Below, piece after piece: positions 40,620 to 49,275 of a stretch of 64,000 nt of DNA. Made by a program: the position numbers and the translations under genes. Below the pieces are notes generated by a model that saw nothing but the letters and a program-made list of their open reading frames with translations, made no database searches and was not told the origin of the DNA. The first letter of the stretch is position 1; each line of letters starts with the position of its first letter. The DNA comes from Pseudomonadota bacterium (GTDB lineage Bacteria; Pseudomonadota; Alphaproteobacteria; Acetobacterales; Acetobacteraceae), in contig JAKAWQ010000001.1 of assembly GCA_021816925.1 (NCBI GenBank), positions 186,001-250,000 of the forward strand, read 5' to 3'.

Positions 40620-40985
40620 TCAGACCTCCGGCGTTCCTCCCGATCCGCGGGATCGAGGCGGGCCGCCGCCGTCCGGCGCGAACAGGCGCCAGACATTCAG
40701 TATCCCGGCCGCGGAGCCGAGCACCACGAACAGCACCAGCAACCACGGCGCCGTGCCAAGCACCCGATCGAGCCACCAGCCGATCGCCACCGCCACCGCC
40801 ATGGCCGCAACCAACTCACCGGCCAGCCGAAAGGCCATCGCAAGCGGCCGCTCCGCCCAACCCATGCCGCCGCCTTCGTCCTTCGAAGCGGGCTCGAGAC
40901 CCCGCTTCTCCCGGGCGGCCTTGAGACGCTCCTCAAAGGAGGGAACCGGCCCGTCCGGTTGTTGGCCAACGGCTGGGTCGGTCAT
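40620..40985 (-). CDS. atpI: ATP synthase protein I
   Basis: A 121-residue accessory protein. Start at ATG 40985 (MTDPAVGQQPDG). A charged N-terminus (FEERLKAAREKRG) precedes two membrane helices (about 54-72 and 78-98) with the GWWLDRVLGTAPWLLVLF pattern typical of AtpI. It assists c-ring assembly and possibly Mg2+ supply. First gene of the F0 operon. Confidence 0.85.
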   Translation of the reverse strand: MTDPAVGQQPDGPVPSFEERLKAAREKRGLEPASKDEGGGMGWAERPLAMAFRLAGELVAAMAVAVAIGWWLDRVLGTAPWLLVLFVVLGSAAGILNVWRLFAPDGGGPPRSRGSGGTPEV

Positions 40986-41075
40986 TCCCGCCCCTCCACA
41001 AGATGCCTTGGCGGAAAGCGGGCGCTTGGTAACGGCGGCTTCATTGGGTGTCAAGAACGCTCCAACCGGCCCCGG

Positions 41076-41669
41076 TCAGCCGGTTTCTGGCGTCTTGGCG
41101 CGGAAGAGGAGCGACCAGCCCTGCCCATCCTCGAGCATGGCCGGCGCGATGATCAAAACGTATGATGAGCGGTAACGGTCCGCGTATTTGCCGCCATGCC
41201 GGTCGGTTCGGTCGCCGTCGGCAGCAGTCGATCCATGAGCAGCGGGCATGCCCGTCACCGCCGCTGTGTCGCACCGGCTCCTCCTGCTCGGCGCAATAGG
41301 CCGCTCCGCCATCCGGGCGAGCAGTTGCCGGAGCCCTTGCGTGCGCCGCCTCCGCACGTGAACCGGCCGCGCGAAGTGCCTGAGCCGATCGAACGCATCG
41401 CGCAGCCCGACCGGCCGCGTCGAGCGCGCCATCGTCGTCGCGCAGCGCCACGATCACCGCATCGGGAGGGTGCGCGACAAGATCCGCGCCGATCGCCTCC
41501 CGATCCGCCGCGCGCCATCTATCTCCGCGACAAGGCAGTCGCAAACGACGGCCCAGGAAGCAGCAAGTCCTGGATGAAAGACGTGCTCGGGAACTTCGCC
41601 GCCTTACGCAACCACGGCTTCTTGAGCTCGCTGATGACCGAAATCGAGGCAGACTTCCGCAAATAGCCG
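41076..41669 (-). pseudogene. Probable frameshifted gene remnant between smc and atpI
   Basis: No single frame covers this 0.6-kb gap, but minus-strand segments with strong GC3 bias appear in different frames. One reads EAIGADLVAHPPDAVIVAL (about 41445-41500). The next, shifted, reads GLRDAFDRLRHFARPVHV and continues through RYRSSYVLIIAPAM to a stop at 41076. A further coding-like stretch (AVVCDCLVAEIDG) lies upstream in another frame. This pattern suggests a gene broken by several indels. The 3'-most plus-strand frame (ending FLSSLMTEIEADFRK at 41666) is an alternative for the left part. I do not recognise the protein family. Conserved alphaproteobacterial order has smc directly followed by atpI. 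Confidence 0.45.
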
Positions 41670-44600
41670 CTACTCCGCCGCCATCCGCGGCGGATCGGCC
41701 ATCTCGGCAGCACGCGTGAGATCGACCGACAAAACCCGCGACACCCCGCGCTCCTGCATCGTTACGCCGTAGAGTCGGTCCATCCGCGCCATCGTCAACG
41801 GATGGTGCGTCGCAATCAGCATCCGCGTGCCGCATTCGCGCACCACATCCTCGATCAGCGCACAGAAGCGTGCCACATTCACGTCATCGAGCGGCGCATC
41901 CACCTCGTCCAGCACCGCAATCGGTGCGGGAGTGCAGCGAAACACGGCAAACACGAGCGAGAGCGCAACCAGCGCCTGCTCGCCGCCCGAGAGCAACGAG
42001 AGCTGGACGAGCCTCTTACCCGGTGGCTGGGCATAGATCTCGAGCCCGGCGGCGAGCGGATCCTCGGCGCCGACCAATGCCAGATGCGCTCGCCCGCCCC
42101 CGAACATGCGCTGGAAGAGCGCCTGGAAATGCCGGTCCACCTCGGTGAACATGGCGGAAAGGCGGGCGCGACCTTCGCGGTTGAGATGCCCGATCGAGCC
42201 GCGCAGCTTGGCGATCGCGTTGGCCAGCTCCTCACCCTCGCGCATGATCGCGCCAATGCGGCTCTCGATCTCGCCCGCCTCGATCTCGGCGCGAAGGTTC
42301 ACCGGGCCCATCGCCTCGCGCTCGCGCATCAGCCGCTCCAGCCGCTGCCGGGCCGTTGCCTCGGCATCCGCCCGGTCGCTTGCCGCGGGCAACACCGCCT
42401 CCGCACCCAACCGCTCACGGACGCGCAGCCCGAGCGCGGTCAGCGCCGCCTCGGCCTCGCGCTCTGCCGCCTCGCCGAGCAGCACCTGCTCGCGCGCTGC
42501 CGCCACGCCGCGCTCCGCTGCCCTGAGCGCCCGCTCGGCAGCGACCGCATCCTCCTCCGCGTCCGCCAGCCGCCGGGCAGCCCCGCGGTGCGTCTCCTCC
42601 GTTCGCTCCAACTCCGCGGTCGCAGCGCTTTCTCGGCCGGCAAGCTCCGCCGGGCGCGCGGCCAGCGCCGCATGCTCCGCCGCAAGCGATGCGCGCCGGC
42701 CCGTCAGTTCGTCCGCTCGCCGCGTGACCGCCTCTCGCCGTTCCGCCCAGTCGCCACGCTCCCGCCCGATCGCAGCCTGCCGGGCGGAAAGCGCGCTCAT
42801 CCGCTCGGCGATCGCCGCTTGCTCCGACCGCGCGGCCGCCTCACGCGCGCGGGCCGCCCCCAGCGCCGCCCGCGCGGCCTCGAGTGCCGAGCGTGCTTCA
42901 GCCGGGTCGCGAAGCTCTGCCCGCTCGGCGGCAAGCCGGGAAAGGGCCCCCTCGAGTTCGGCGTGTTCGGCAACGATCCGCTCCGCGCGCTGTGCGAGCG
43001 CCTCGGAGCGCAACGCGGCGGCCTCGGCGGCACGGCGGAGCGCATCGGTGGCCCGCCGGAGTTCATGGCAGCGCACTTCGGCCTCACGATGGGCGCCAGC
43101 AGCAGCGCCGGCTGCCGCGGCCGCAGCACGTTCTGCAACGGCAAGTCTCTCGCGCCTCGCGTGCGCCTCGTGTGCGGCCGTCTCGGCCGCATCGCTTTGG
43201 CCGCGAAGCTGGGCCAGCCGGTTGCGCGCGGTCATCCGGACCGCAGCGGCGCTTTGCGTGCCGGGCACCACCGTGTAGCCGTCCCAGCGCCAGAGCCCGC
43301 CCTCGCGCGAGACAAGTGCCTGGCCGGGAACAAGGCCCGCCTGCAGCCGCTCCGCCTCGGCGGGATTTTCGATCAGCCCGACCAACCTGAGCGCGCGCGC
43401 CAGCACCGGAGGCGCAGGCAGCAATGCATCGAGCGGAGCCGCTGCGGCGGGCAGCTCAGCAACTTCACCCAGGGTCGGAAGCTCCCGCCAGCGCTCGCCG
43501 CTTGCCTCCAACGCCTCTCCAAGCGCTGCCGCGAGCGCCGCCTCGAACCCGCCGGGAACCACAAGCGTGTCGGCAAGAGCGGGTCCGCCCCCCGCACCCT
43601 CCTCGTTGGCCGCAAGCATGGCCGCCAGTGCCTCGGCCTCGGCGTCAAGCCGCGCCCGATCCGCCTGTGCGACAGCGAACCGCTCGCGCGCATCCTCATG
43701 CGCCGCCGCCGCGGCCTGCCTCTCGGCTTCTTTCCGTTCGCGCTCGGCAAAGGCCTGTCGGAGGGCTGCCTCGCCCGCCTCCTCCTCACGCATCGCCGCG
43801 GTCAGGCATGCCGCATCCACTGCCGCCTTGGCCGTCTGCGCCTGGTCTGCCGCGAGCCGCCGCTCATCCTCGACCAGCCGTGCGCGGCGCTCGCCGAGGC
43901 GCGCCCACTCCCGTTCGACCCCGCCCGCTCGTGCGACCGCCGCGGCGGCCGCCTCGGCTGCGCGCTCCGCTGCCGCCTCAACCGCTGCCGCCTCGCCGGC
44001 CGCCGCCAACGCCCGGATGCCGGCCGCCTCGGCCTCCGAGGGGTGCCGGCGGAGCGCAGCAGCGATCTCCTCCGCCTCCTTGGCAAGCCGCGCCTCGGCT
44101 GCCTCGGCATCGGCTGCCAGGACCGCTGCATGGGTCAGGTCACGGTCGAGCTCGCCGATCCGAGCGGCAGCGGCAGCGAGCTCCGTCCGGGCCCGCGTCT
44201 CTTCCGCCGCGACCTGTTCGCGCGCAAGGCGCGCCCGTTCAAGTGCGGTCCGGCTCGCCGCTTCGGCCTCGCGCCGTTCGGGCAGCGCCGCAGTGATTGC
44301 GGCCGCCCGGGCGCCGGCCGTCTCGGCAGCCGTCACCGCGTCCGCAAGCGTAAGCCGCGCCGCCAGGAGATGAGCCTCCGCGACGGCCCGGCCGGCAACC
44401 GCGCGCGCCTGTTCGATGGCGAACAGCTCCGCCTCGGCGGCCCGGATCGCGCCCCCGAGGTTGCGGTAGCGGCTGGCCTGCCGCGCCTGACGGCGAAGCC
44501 CGGCAAGCTGCGCCTCGAGCTCCGCCTTGACTTCCTCGGCGCGGGCGAGATTGGCCTCCGCTGCGGCAAGCTTGAGTTCCGCCTCGTGCCGCCTGGCGTG

Positions 44601-45125
44601 CAGCCCGGTGATCCCGGCCGCCTCCTCCAGGACCGCACGCCGCTCCTCCGGCCGCCCCGCAACCAGCGCCGTGATCCGTCCTTGGGTAATGATCGCCGAG
44701 GCACGCGGCCCACTGCCGAGATCGGCGAAGAGGGTCTGCACGTCGCGCCCGCGGACTTCCCGGCCGTTGATGCGGAATGTGCTGCCCCGCCCGCGTTCGA
44801 CGCCCCGGCTGACCGCGAGCTCCGCCGCCTCCTGGAACGGAGGCGGCAGCTTCGTCTCATTCGCGTCGAGCGTCAGCGTCACCTCGGCCAGGTTGCGCGC
44901 AGGGCGCGCCGTGGTGCCGGCGAAGATCACGTCTTCCATCTCGCCGCTGCGCATCGATTTCGCGCTCGTCTCGCCCATCACGAACCTCAGTGCCTCGACC
45001 ACGTTCGACTTGCCGCACCCGTTCGGCCCCACGATCCCGGTGAGGCCGGGCAGGATCTCGATCGATACGGCATCGGCGAAGCTTTTGAACCCGGCGAGAC
45101 GCAGGCGCGTGAAGCAGGCGGGCAA
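41670..45125 (-). CDS. smc: Chromosome segregation ATPase SMC
   Basis: A 1151-residue structural maintenance of chromosomes protein. The N-terminal head has MPACFTRLRLAGFKSFADAV and Walker A GPNGCGKS at 33-40. Two long coiled-coil arms, unusually rich in Ala/Glu/Arg, flank the hinge at about 480-600 (LADTLVVPGGFEAALAAAL). The C-terminal head has signature LSGGEQALVALSL (from about 1045), Walker B IAVLDEVDAPLDD (about 1069-1081) and the His switch ATHHPLTM. It organises and segregates the chromosome with ScpA/ScpB, which are not in the window. Lies 10 bases downstream of dsbA. Confidence 0.96.
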   Translation of the reverse strand: MPACFTRLRLAGFKSFADAVSIEILPGLTGIVGPNGCGKSNVVEALRFVMGETSAKSMRSGEMEDVIFAGTTARPARNLAEVTLTLDANETKLPPPFQEAAELAVSRGVERGRGSTFRINGREVRGRDVQTLFADLGSGPRASAIITQGRITALVAGRPEERRAVLEEAAGITGLHARRHEAELKLAAAEANLARAEEVKAELEAQLAGLRRQARQASRYRNLGGAIRAAEAELFAIEQARAVAGRAVAEAHLLAARLTLADAVTAAETAGARAAAITAALPERREAEAASRTALERARLAREQVAAEETRARTELAAAAARIGELDRDLTHAAVLAADAEAAEARLAKEAEEIAAALRRHPSEAEAAGIRALAAAGEAAAVEAAAERAAEAAAAAVARAGGVEREWARLGERRARLVEDERRLAADQAQTAKAAVDAACLTAAMREEEAGEAALRQAFAERERKEAERQAAAAAHEDARERFAVAQADRARLDAEAEALAAMLAANEEGAGGGPALADTLVVPGGFEAALAAALGEALEASGERWRELPTLGEVAELPAAAAPLDALLPAPPVLARALRLVGLIENPAEAERLQAGLVPGQALVSREGGLWRWDGYTVVPGTQSAAAVRMTARNRLAQLRGQSDAAETAAHEAHARRERLAVAERAAAAAAGAAAGAHREAEVRCHELRRATDALRRAAEAAALRSEALAQRAERIVAEHAELEGALSRLAAERAELRDPAEARSALEAARAALGAARAREAAARSEQAAIAERMSALSARQAAIGRERGDWAERREAVTRRADELTGRRASLAAEHAALAARPAELAGRESAATAELERTEETHRGAARRLADAEEDAVAAERALRAAERGVAAAREQVLLGEAAEREAEAALTALGLRVRERLGAEAVLPAASDRADAEATARQRLERLMREREAMGPVNLRAEIEAGEIESRIGAIMREGEELANAIAKLRGSIGHLNREGRARLSAMFTEVDRHFQALFQRMFGGGRAHLALVGAEDPLAAGLEIYAQPPGKRLVQLSLLSGGEQALVALSLVFAVFRCTPAPIAVLDEVDAPLDDVNVARFCALIEDVVRECGTRMLIATHHPLTMARMDRLYGVTMQERGVSRVLSVDLTRAAEMADPPRMAAE

Positions 45126-45135
45126 ACGGGCTCCT

Positions 45136-45753
45136 TCAGCCGCCGGCGGCGGCGATTAGCTTGGCGAACTCCACATAAGGCATGTCGCCGGGGTGCGGAT
45201 GCCCGTTGATAATGAACGTCGGAGTCGAGTCGACGCGATATTTTTGTTCGGCATGCCGCTGCTCCTCCAGGATGAAGTTCTCCAGTGCCTTGTTGTTGAT
45301 GGCCGCCTGAAAGGCGGCCTGCGACATCCCGTCGAGCGCCGCGAGCTTACCGATCTCCGCCGTCGAGTTCACGTTCGGGGCAAAGGCCCAGCGGTCCTGA
45401 CTGGCGAAGAGGGAAAAAATGAACGGGGCATAGCGGGGAAGCGGCAGCGAGCGGGCCACCATCGCCGCCGTCAGCGCCACCCGATCGAGAGGAAAGTCGC
45501 GGAAAATCCAATAGACGCTGCCCGGCGCGATCAGCTTCTTGCGCACCTCCGGCATCGTGTGGTTGGCGAAGTGTGCACAGTGGGTGCAGGTCAGCGAAAA
45601 ATACTCGATCACGTGCACCTTGGCCTTCGGATTCCCGAGCGTTCTCAGGCCGAAGGCCGGGTCGGCGGCAGCCCGCGCGAATTCCGGGGCAAACAGAATT
45701 GCAGCCGGGGTCACCGCGGCGGCGGCAAGTAGAGAGCGGCGCAAGAGCGGCAT
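45136..45753 (-). CDS. DsbA-like thiol:disulfide oxidoreductase
   Basis: A 205-residue secreted thioredoxin-fold protein. Start at ATG 45753; the frame is open upstream but that part lacks signal-peptide character. The signal is LLRRSLLAAAAVTPAAILFAPEFARA. The active site is CTHC (SLTCTHCAHFAN), a variant of the DsbA CPHC, with the cis-Pro loop in DSTPTFIINGHP. It probably oxidises or isomerises cysteines in periplasmic proteins. In this genome possible clients include the Cys-rich quinoprotein partners. Neighbour of smc, as in many alphaproteobacteria, and divergent from pqqA. Confidence 0.87.
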   Translation of the reverse strand: MPLLRRSLLAAAAVTPAAILFAPEFARAAADPAFGLRTLGNPKAKVHVIEYFSLTCTHCAHFANHTMPEVRKKLIAPGSVYWIFRDFPLDRVALTAAMVARSLPLPRYAPFIFSLFASQDRWAFAPNVNSTAEIGKLAALDGMSQAAFQAAINNKALENFILEEQRHAEQKYRVDSTPTFIINGHPHPGDMPYVEFAKLIAAAGG

Positions 45754-45988
45754 GATCAAAACCTCGAGCAAGCTAAGGGGCCATGATACGTCCGGCCGGT
45801 TCGCCCGGCCGCACAGCAAAAGGGGGTGCCGTGTCTCTCCGGTCAAGCCCCCGAACGGTTCTGCTTTCTGAGCCCGCCCCGGTACCACCCCGAACCGCGG
45901 CCGATTGCGGTTTCTCGCGGCGCTGCGGCCCGTTTTTCCTGCCTCGGCGCTTGCATGACACGACGATCCGGCGCAATCTTCGCGTGTT

Positions 45989-46009
45989 CCCCTCGCATCC
46001 GGCGAGGGG
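45989..46009 (+). promoter_or_regulatory. Leader hairpin upstream of pqqA
   Basis: A perfect 8-bp GC stem (cccctcgc / gcgagggg) with a 5-base loop (atccg), ending 29 bases before the pqqA ATG. No T-run follows, so it is not a simple terminator. It would sit in the 5' leader of pqqA mRNA, where it could protect the message or act in regulation. Confidence 0.6.
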
Positions 46010-46038
46010 GACTTCGATGTCCGGAAGGAACCAAATCC

Positions 46039-46116
46039 ATGTGGAGAAAGCCGAAGGTCGTCGAAATCGCCGTGGGCATGGAAATCAATTCCTACGCTTG
46101 CGCCGAATTGGACTGA
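46039..46116 (+). CDS. pqqA: PQQ precursor peptide PqqA
   Basis: A 25-residue ribosomally made precursor of pyrroloquinoline quinone. It reads MWRKPKVVEIAVGM followed by EINSY, with the cross-linked Glu15 and Tyr19 in the conserved E-x-x-x-Y spacing; these two side chains become PQQ. The RBS ggaaggaa is 10 bases upstream. The gene is flanked by a leader hairpin and a strong intercistronic hairpin before pqqB, and is easily missed because of its size. PqqA is bound by PqqD and modified by PqqE. Confidence 0.95.
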   Translation: MWRKPKVVEIAVGMEINSYACAELD

Positions 46117-46133
46117 AATCCTGGGTCGTCTAA

Positions 46134-46172
46134 GCGCCGGGGGCGAATGGGTTGGCTCGCCGCTCCCGGCGC
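46134..46172 (+). terminator. Intercistronic hairpin between pqqA and pqqB
   Basis: A 12-bp stem (gcgccgggggcg / cgctcccggcgc) with one G-U wobble and a 15-base loop, lying 17 bases after the pqqA stop and 15 bases before the pqqB ATG. There is no T-run, so it probably acts as a partial terminator or as an RNA-stabilising barrier that yields excess pqqA transcript, as reported for pqqA in other PQQ producers. Confidence 0.7.
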
Positions 46173-46187
46173 AACTTGTCTCAAACC

Positions 46188-47114
46188 ATGCGAATCATTG
46201 TTCTGGGCGGCGCGGCCGGTGGGGGATTCCCGCAATGGAATTGCGCCTGTTCCAATTGTGTCCGGGCGCGCCGCAAAGACCCGGCCGCGCGTCCAAGAAC
46301 CCAGTGTTCCCTCGCCGTTTCCGCCGATGGCCAAAACTGGCTTCTTCTGAACGCATCCCCGGACCTGCGCGAGCAGATCGCCGCCACTCCCGACCTTCAT
46401 CCCCGCGGCAGCGGCCGTGACAGCCCGGTCAGGGCCGTGGTGCTTACCGGCGCCGATATCGACGCCGTCGCCGGGCTCCTGCATCTGCGCGAAAGCCAGC
46501 CGCTCCGCCTTCTCGCCTCGGCGCGCGTGCTCGCGCTGATCGGGGCCAATCCGATCTTCCGCGTGCTTGATCCCGCCTTCGTCGTGCAACGCGAGATTGC
46601 TCTCGGCCAGGCCGTGCCGGTCACGGATTTCGTCGGCGTACCGCTTGGCCTCACGGTCGAGGCCTTTGCGGTCCCCGGCAAGGTCGCGCTCTACGCCGAG
46701 GCCGCTGACGCGCCCGACTTCGGCTCCGCCCCGGGTGACGCGATCGGCCTCGCCGTGCGCGAGGAAAGAAACGGCGCAAGCTTCCACTTCGTGCCCGCCT
46801 GCGCGGCGCTCTCGCCCGCGCTTCTCACCCGGCTCAGCGGCTCGCGCCTGCTCTTCTTCGACGGCACACTTTGGACTGATGATGAAATGATCCGCCTCGG
46901 CCTCGGCACGAAGACCGGCCGCCGCATGGGCCATCTCTCCGTCTCGGGAGAGAGCGGCACGATGGCGGGCCTCTCGGATCTCGGCATTGCACGCAAGGTC
47001 TTCGTGCACGTCAACAACACCAACCCGATCCTGCTCGCCGATTCGCCCGAACGGCAGAGCCTCACGCTGGCAGGTTGGGAAGTCGCGGAGGACGGAATGG
47101 AGGTCGCGCTTTGA
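46188..47114 (+). CDS. pqqB: PQQ biosynthesis protein PqqB (metallo-beta-lactamase fold)
   Basis: A 308-residue protein. ATG 46188 (MRIIVLGGAAGGGFPQWNC) is the family start. Metallo-hydrolase-type motifs include NASPDLREQI near 54, LTGADIDAVAGLLHLRE, and LFFDGTLWTDDEM. It is thought to hydroxylate or otherwise process the cross-linked Glu-Tyr before the PqqC step. Early conserved cysteines NCACSNC fit the structural zinc site of PqqB. It is co-transcribed with pqqCDE. Confidence 0.95.
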   Translation: MRIIVLGGAAGGGFPQWNCACSNCVRARRKDPAARPRTQCSLAVSADGQNWLLLNASPDLREQIAATPDLHPRGSGRDSPVRAVVLTGADIDAVAGLLHLRESQPLRLLASARVLALIGANPIFRVLDPAFVVQREIALGQAVPVTDFVGVPLGLTVEAFAVPGKVALYAEAADAPDFGSAPGDAIGLAVREERNGASFHFVPACAALSPALLTRLSGSRLLFFDGTLWTDDEMIRLGLGTKTGRRMGHLSVSGESGTMAGLSDLGIARKVFVHVNNTNPILLADSPERQSLTLAGWEVAEDGMEVAL

Positions 47115-47122
47115 CCGCCCTG

Positions 47123-47842
47123 ATGAGTGCCGCCGAACTGGAAGCCGCGCTCCGTGCAGTCGGTGCCGCGCGCTACCATAACCGCCATCCCTTCCACGGC
47201 CTTTTGCACGGCGGCAAGCTCGACAAGCGGCAGGTGCAGGCCTGGGCACTCAACCGCTACTACTACCAGTGCCGCATCCCACAGAAAGACACCGCACTGA
47301 TGGCGCGCGCCGAGGATCCGGCGCTCCGCCGCGTCTGGCGTCAGCGCCTGGTCGATCACGACGGCGCGGCACCGGGCGAGGGCGGGATCGAGCGCTGGCT
47401 TCGCCTCACCACGGATCTGGGCCTCGATCGCGAGTATGTCGTCTCGACCGCAGGCGTGCTTCCCGGTGTCCGCTACGCCGTCGATGCCTATGTCGCCTAC
47501 GTCAGGGAGCGCTCACTGCTCGAGGCGGTCGCCTCCTCGCTCACCGAGATCTTTTCGCCCGCGATCATCTCCGAACGCGTGGCCGGCATGCTCGCCAGTT
47601 ACGACTTCATCACCCGAGACACACTCGCCTACTTCAACGCCCGCCTCGACCAGGCGCCCCGCGACGCCGACTTCGCACTCGACTACGTCACGCGCCACGC
47701 GCGCACGCCCGAGCAGCAGCACGCCGTGATCGCCGCACTCACGTTCAAATGCGACCTGCTCTGGGCGCAGCTCGATGCACTGCACCATGCCTATGTCGTC
47801 CCCGCTCACGTGCCGCCCGGGGCCTTCGGTGCGAAGCCATGA
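47123..47842 (+). CDS. pqqC: Pyrroloquinoline-quinone synthase PqqC
   Basis: A 239-residue cofactorless oxidase that performs the final ring closure and eight-electron oxidation to PQQ. Start at ATG 47123 (MSAAELEAALRAVG). The all-helical haem-oxygenase-like fold has signature ARYHNRHPFHGLLHGGKL, LNRYYYQCRIPQKD and TLAYFNARLDQAPRDADF. Begins 8 bases after pqqB and overlaps pqqD by ATGA. Confidence 0.95.
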   Translation: MSAAELEAALRAVGAARYHNRHPFHGLLHGGKLDKRQVQAWALNRYYYQCRIPQKDTALMARAEDPALRRVWRQRLVDHDGAAPGEGGIERWLRLTTDLGLDREYVVSTAGVLPGVRYAVDAYVAYVRERSLLEAVASSLTEIFSPAIISERVAGMLASYDFITRDTLAYFNARLDQAPRDADFALDYVTRHARTPEQQHAVIAALTFKCDLLWAQLDALHHAYVVPAHVPPGAFGAKP

Positions 47843-48126
47843 GCGCGAGCGCAACACTGACCGCCGCGAGCCAGCCGGGGCTTTCGCCCCATGCGCGGCT
47901 GCGCCACGATGGAGCGCGCGGCGGCTGGGTGCTGCTCGGGCCTGAGCGGGTACTGATGCTCGACGAGATTGCGGCCGAGATCCTCACCCTCTGCGACGGC
48001 GCGGCGAGCATCGGCGCGATCGCCGATGCGCTCGCCCAACGCCACGCAGCGCCCCCCGCCGCCGTCCTCAACGATGTGCTCGAGATGCTGCAGGATTTGC
48101 GCGACAAGGGGTTGCTCACCGCATGA
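47839..48126 (+). CDS. pqqD: PQQ biosynthesis peptide chaperone PqqD
   Basis: A 95-residue winged-helix RiPP recognition element. Its start overlaps the pqqC stop and its stop overlaps the pqqE start. The family pattern LSPHARLRHDGARGGWVLLGPERVLMLDEIAAEIL is followed by the helix-rich C-terminus with LNDVLEMLQDLRDKGLL. It presents PqqA to the radical SAM enzyme PqqE. Both overlaps imply tight translational coupling. Confidence 0.94.
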   Translation: MSASATLTAASQPGLSPHARLRHDGARGGWVLLGPERVLMLDEIAAEILTLCDGAASIGAIADALAQRHAAPPAAVLNDVLEMLQDLRDKGLLTA

Positions 48127-49235
48127 GTGCGCCCGGCCCGCCGCTCGCCCTGCTCGCGGAGCTCACGCACCGCTGCCCGCTCGGCTGCCCTTATTGCTCG
48201 AACCCGCTCTCGCTCGAGCGTGTGCGCGACGAACTCGATACCACGATCTGGCAGCGCGTGATCGGCGAGGCCGCGGCGCTCGGCGCGCTCCAGATCCATT
48301 TCTCGGGCGGCGAGCCGTTGGTGCGCGCCGATCTCGCCGCTCTCGTCGCCCATGCCCACGCCGCCGGTCTCTACACCAACCTCATCACCTCCGCCGTCCT
48401 GTTCGATCACCGGCGCCTCGCACCGCTCAAGCATGCCGGCCTCGACCACGTCCAAATCAGCCTGCAGGATACCGCGCCGGACAATGCCGACCGCATCGCG
48501 GGCTATGCAGGCGGCCATCGCAAGAAGCTCGAAGCGGCACGGCTTGTCCGCGGAGCCGGGCTTGCGCTCACCATCAACGCGGTGATGCATCGCCAGAACC
48601 TCGCGCGTCTTCCCGAAATGATCGATCTTGCGCTCGAGCTCGGGGCGGGCCGACTGGAGGTCGCTCAGGTGCAGTATTACGGCTGGGCGCTTCGCAACCG
48701 GCCGAGCCTGATCCCGACGCGCGCCGAGGTTGCTGCCGCGGTCGCGATCGTGGCGGCGGCGCGTGAACGCCTGAAGGGCCGCCTCGTCATCGACCATGTG
48801 GTGCCGGATTATTACGCGAAGCGTCCGAAAGCCTGCATGGGCGGCTGGGCCCGGCAGTTCATCAACATCACCCCCTCGGGCCTCGTCCTGCCGTGCCACG
48901 CGGCTCAGGGCATCCCGACACTTCGTTTCGAGAGCGTCCGCGAGCGCCCGCTTGCCGAGATCTGGGAACGTTCCGAAGCCTTCGAGCGCTTCCGCGGTAC
49001 CGCCTGGATGGCCGAGCCCTGCCGCTCATGCGAGCGCCGCGAGATCGACTTCGGCGGCTGTCGCTGCCAAGCGATGGCGATCTTGGGCGAGGCCGGCGAG
49101 ACCGACCCGGCATGCGCCCTCTCGCCGCATCACGCCCGCCTGCTCGCCCTGGCCGAAGCCGAGAGTGCGGCCGAGCCGCCCTCCTTCACCTATCGCCGCT
49201 ACGCCAACGCCCCCTCGGAGCCGGCCCCGGCCTGA
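48123..49235 (+). CDS. pqqE: PqqA peptide cyclase, radical SAM enzyme PqqE
   Basis: A 370-residue radical SAM enzyme that forms the Glu-Tyr carbon-carbon bond in PqqA. The SAM cluster motif is C-x3-C-x2-C at residues 18, 22 and 25 (HRCPLGCPYCSNP), followed by the GGEPL SAM-binding loop. The C-terminal SPASM region contains auxiliary-cluster cysteines (ACMGGWARQF, LPCHAA, PCRSCERREIDFGGCRCQAM). Last gene of the pqq operon; no pqqF protease gene is seen here. Confidence 0.95.
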   Translation: MSAPGPPLALLAELTHRCPLGCPYCSNPLSLERVRDELDTTIWQRVIGEAAALGALQIHFSGGEPLVRADLAALVAHAHAAGLYTNLITSAVLFDHRRLAPLKHAGLDHVQISLQDTAPDNADRIAGYAGGHRKKLEAARLVRGAGLALTINAVMHRQNLARLPEMIDLALELGAGRLEVAQVQYYGWALRNRPSLIPTRAEVAAAVAIVAAARERLKGRLVIDHVVPDYYAKRPKACMGGWARQFINITPSGLVLPCHAAQGIPTLRFESVRERPLAEIWERSEAFERFRGTAWMAEPCRSCERREIDFGGCRCQAMAILGEAGETDPACALSPHHARLLALAEAESAAEPPSFTYRRYANAPSEPAPA

Positions 49236-49275
49236 TCGCCGAAACCCCTGATCGTCGAAAACCTCGCCGGCCCCC

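Noticed and set aside
41196-41666. 156-codon plus-strand frame ending FLSSLMTEIEADFRK
   Set aside because: The last 45 residues look codable, but the first two-thirds is Arg/Pro-rich shadow sequence; minus-strand segments with strong GC3 bias are a better explanation. Kept only as an alternative in the pseudogene entry.
41802-45209. Very long open frame on the plus strand opposite smc
   Set aside because: It is the antisense shadow of high-GC smc coding sequence; the translated product has no recognisable domain, while the minus strand gives a complete SMC.
45754-46038. Sigma-54 site in front of pqqA
   Set aside because: Checked both TTGC-type -12 candidates; neither has GG 12 bases upstream, and no GGACARTCTGT block is present, so pqq does not appear to share the xoxF promoter type.
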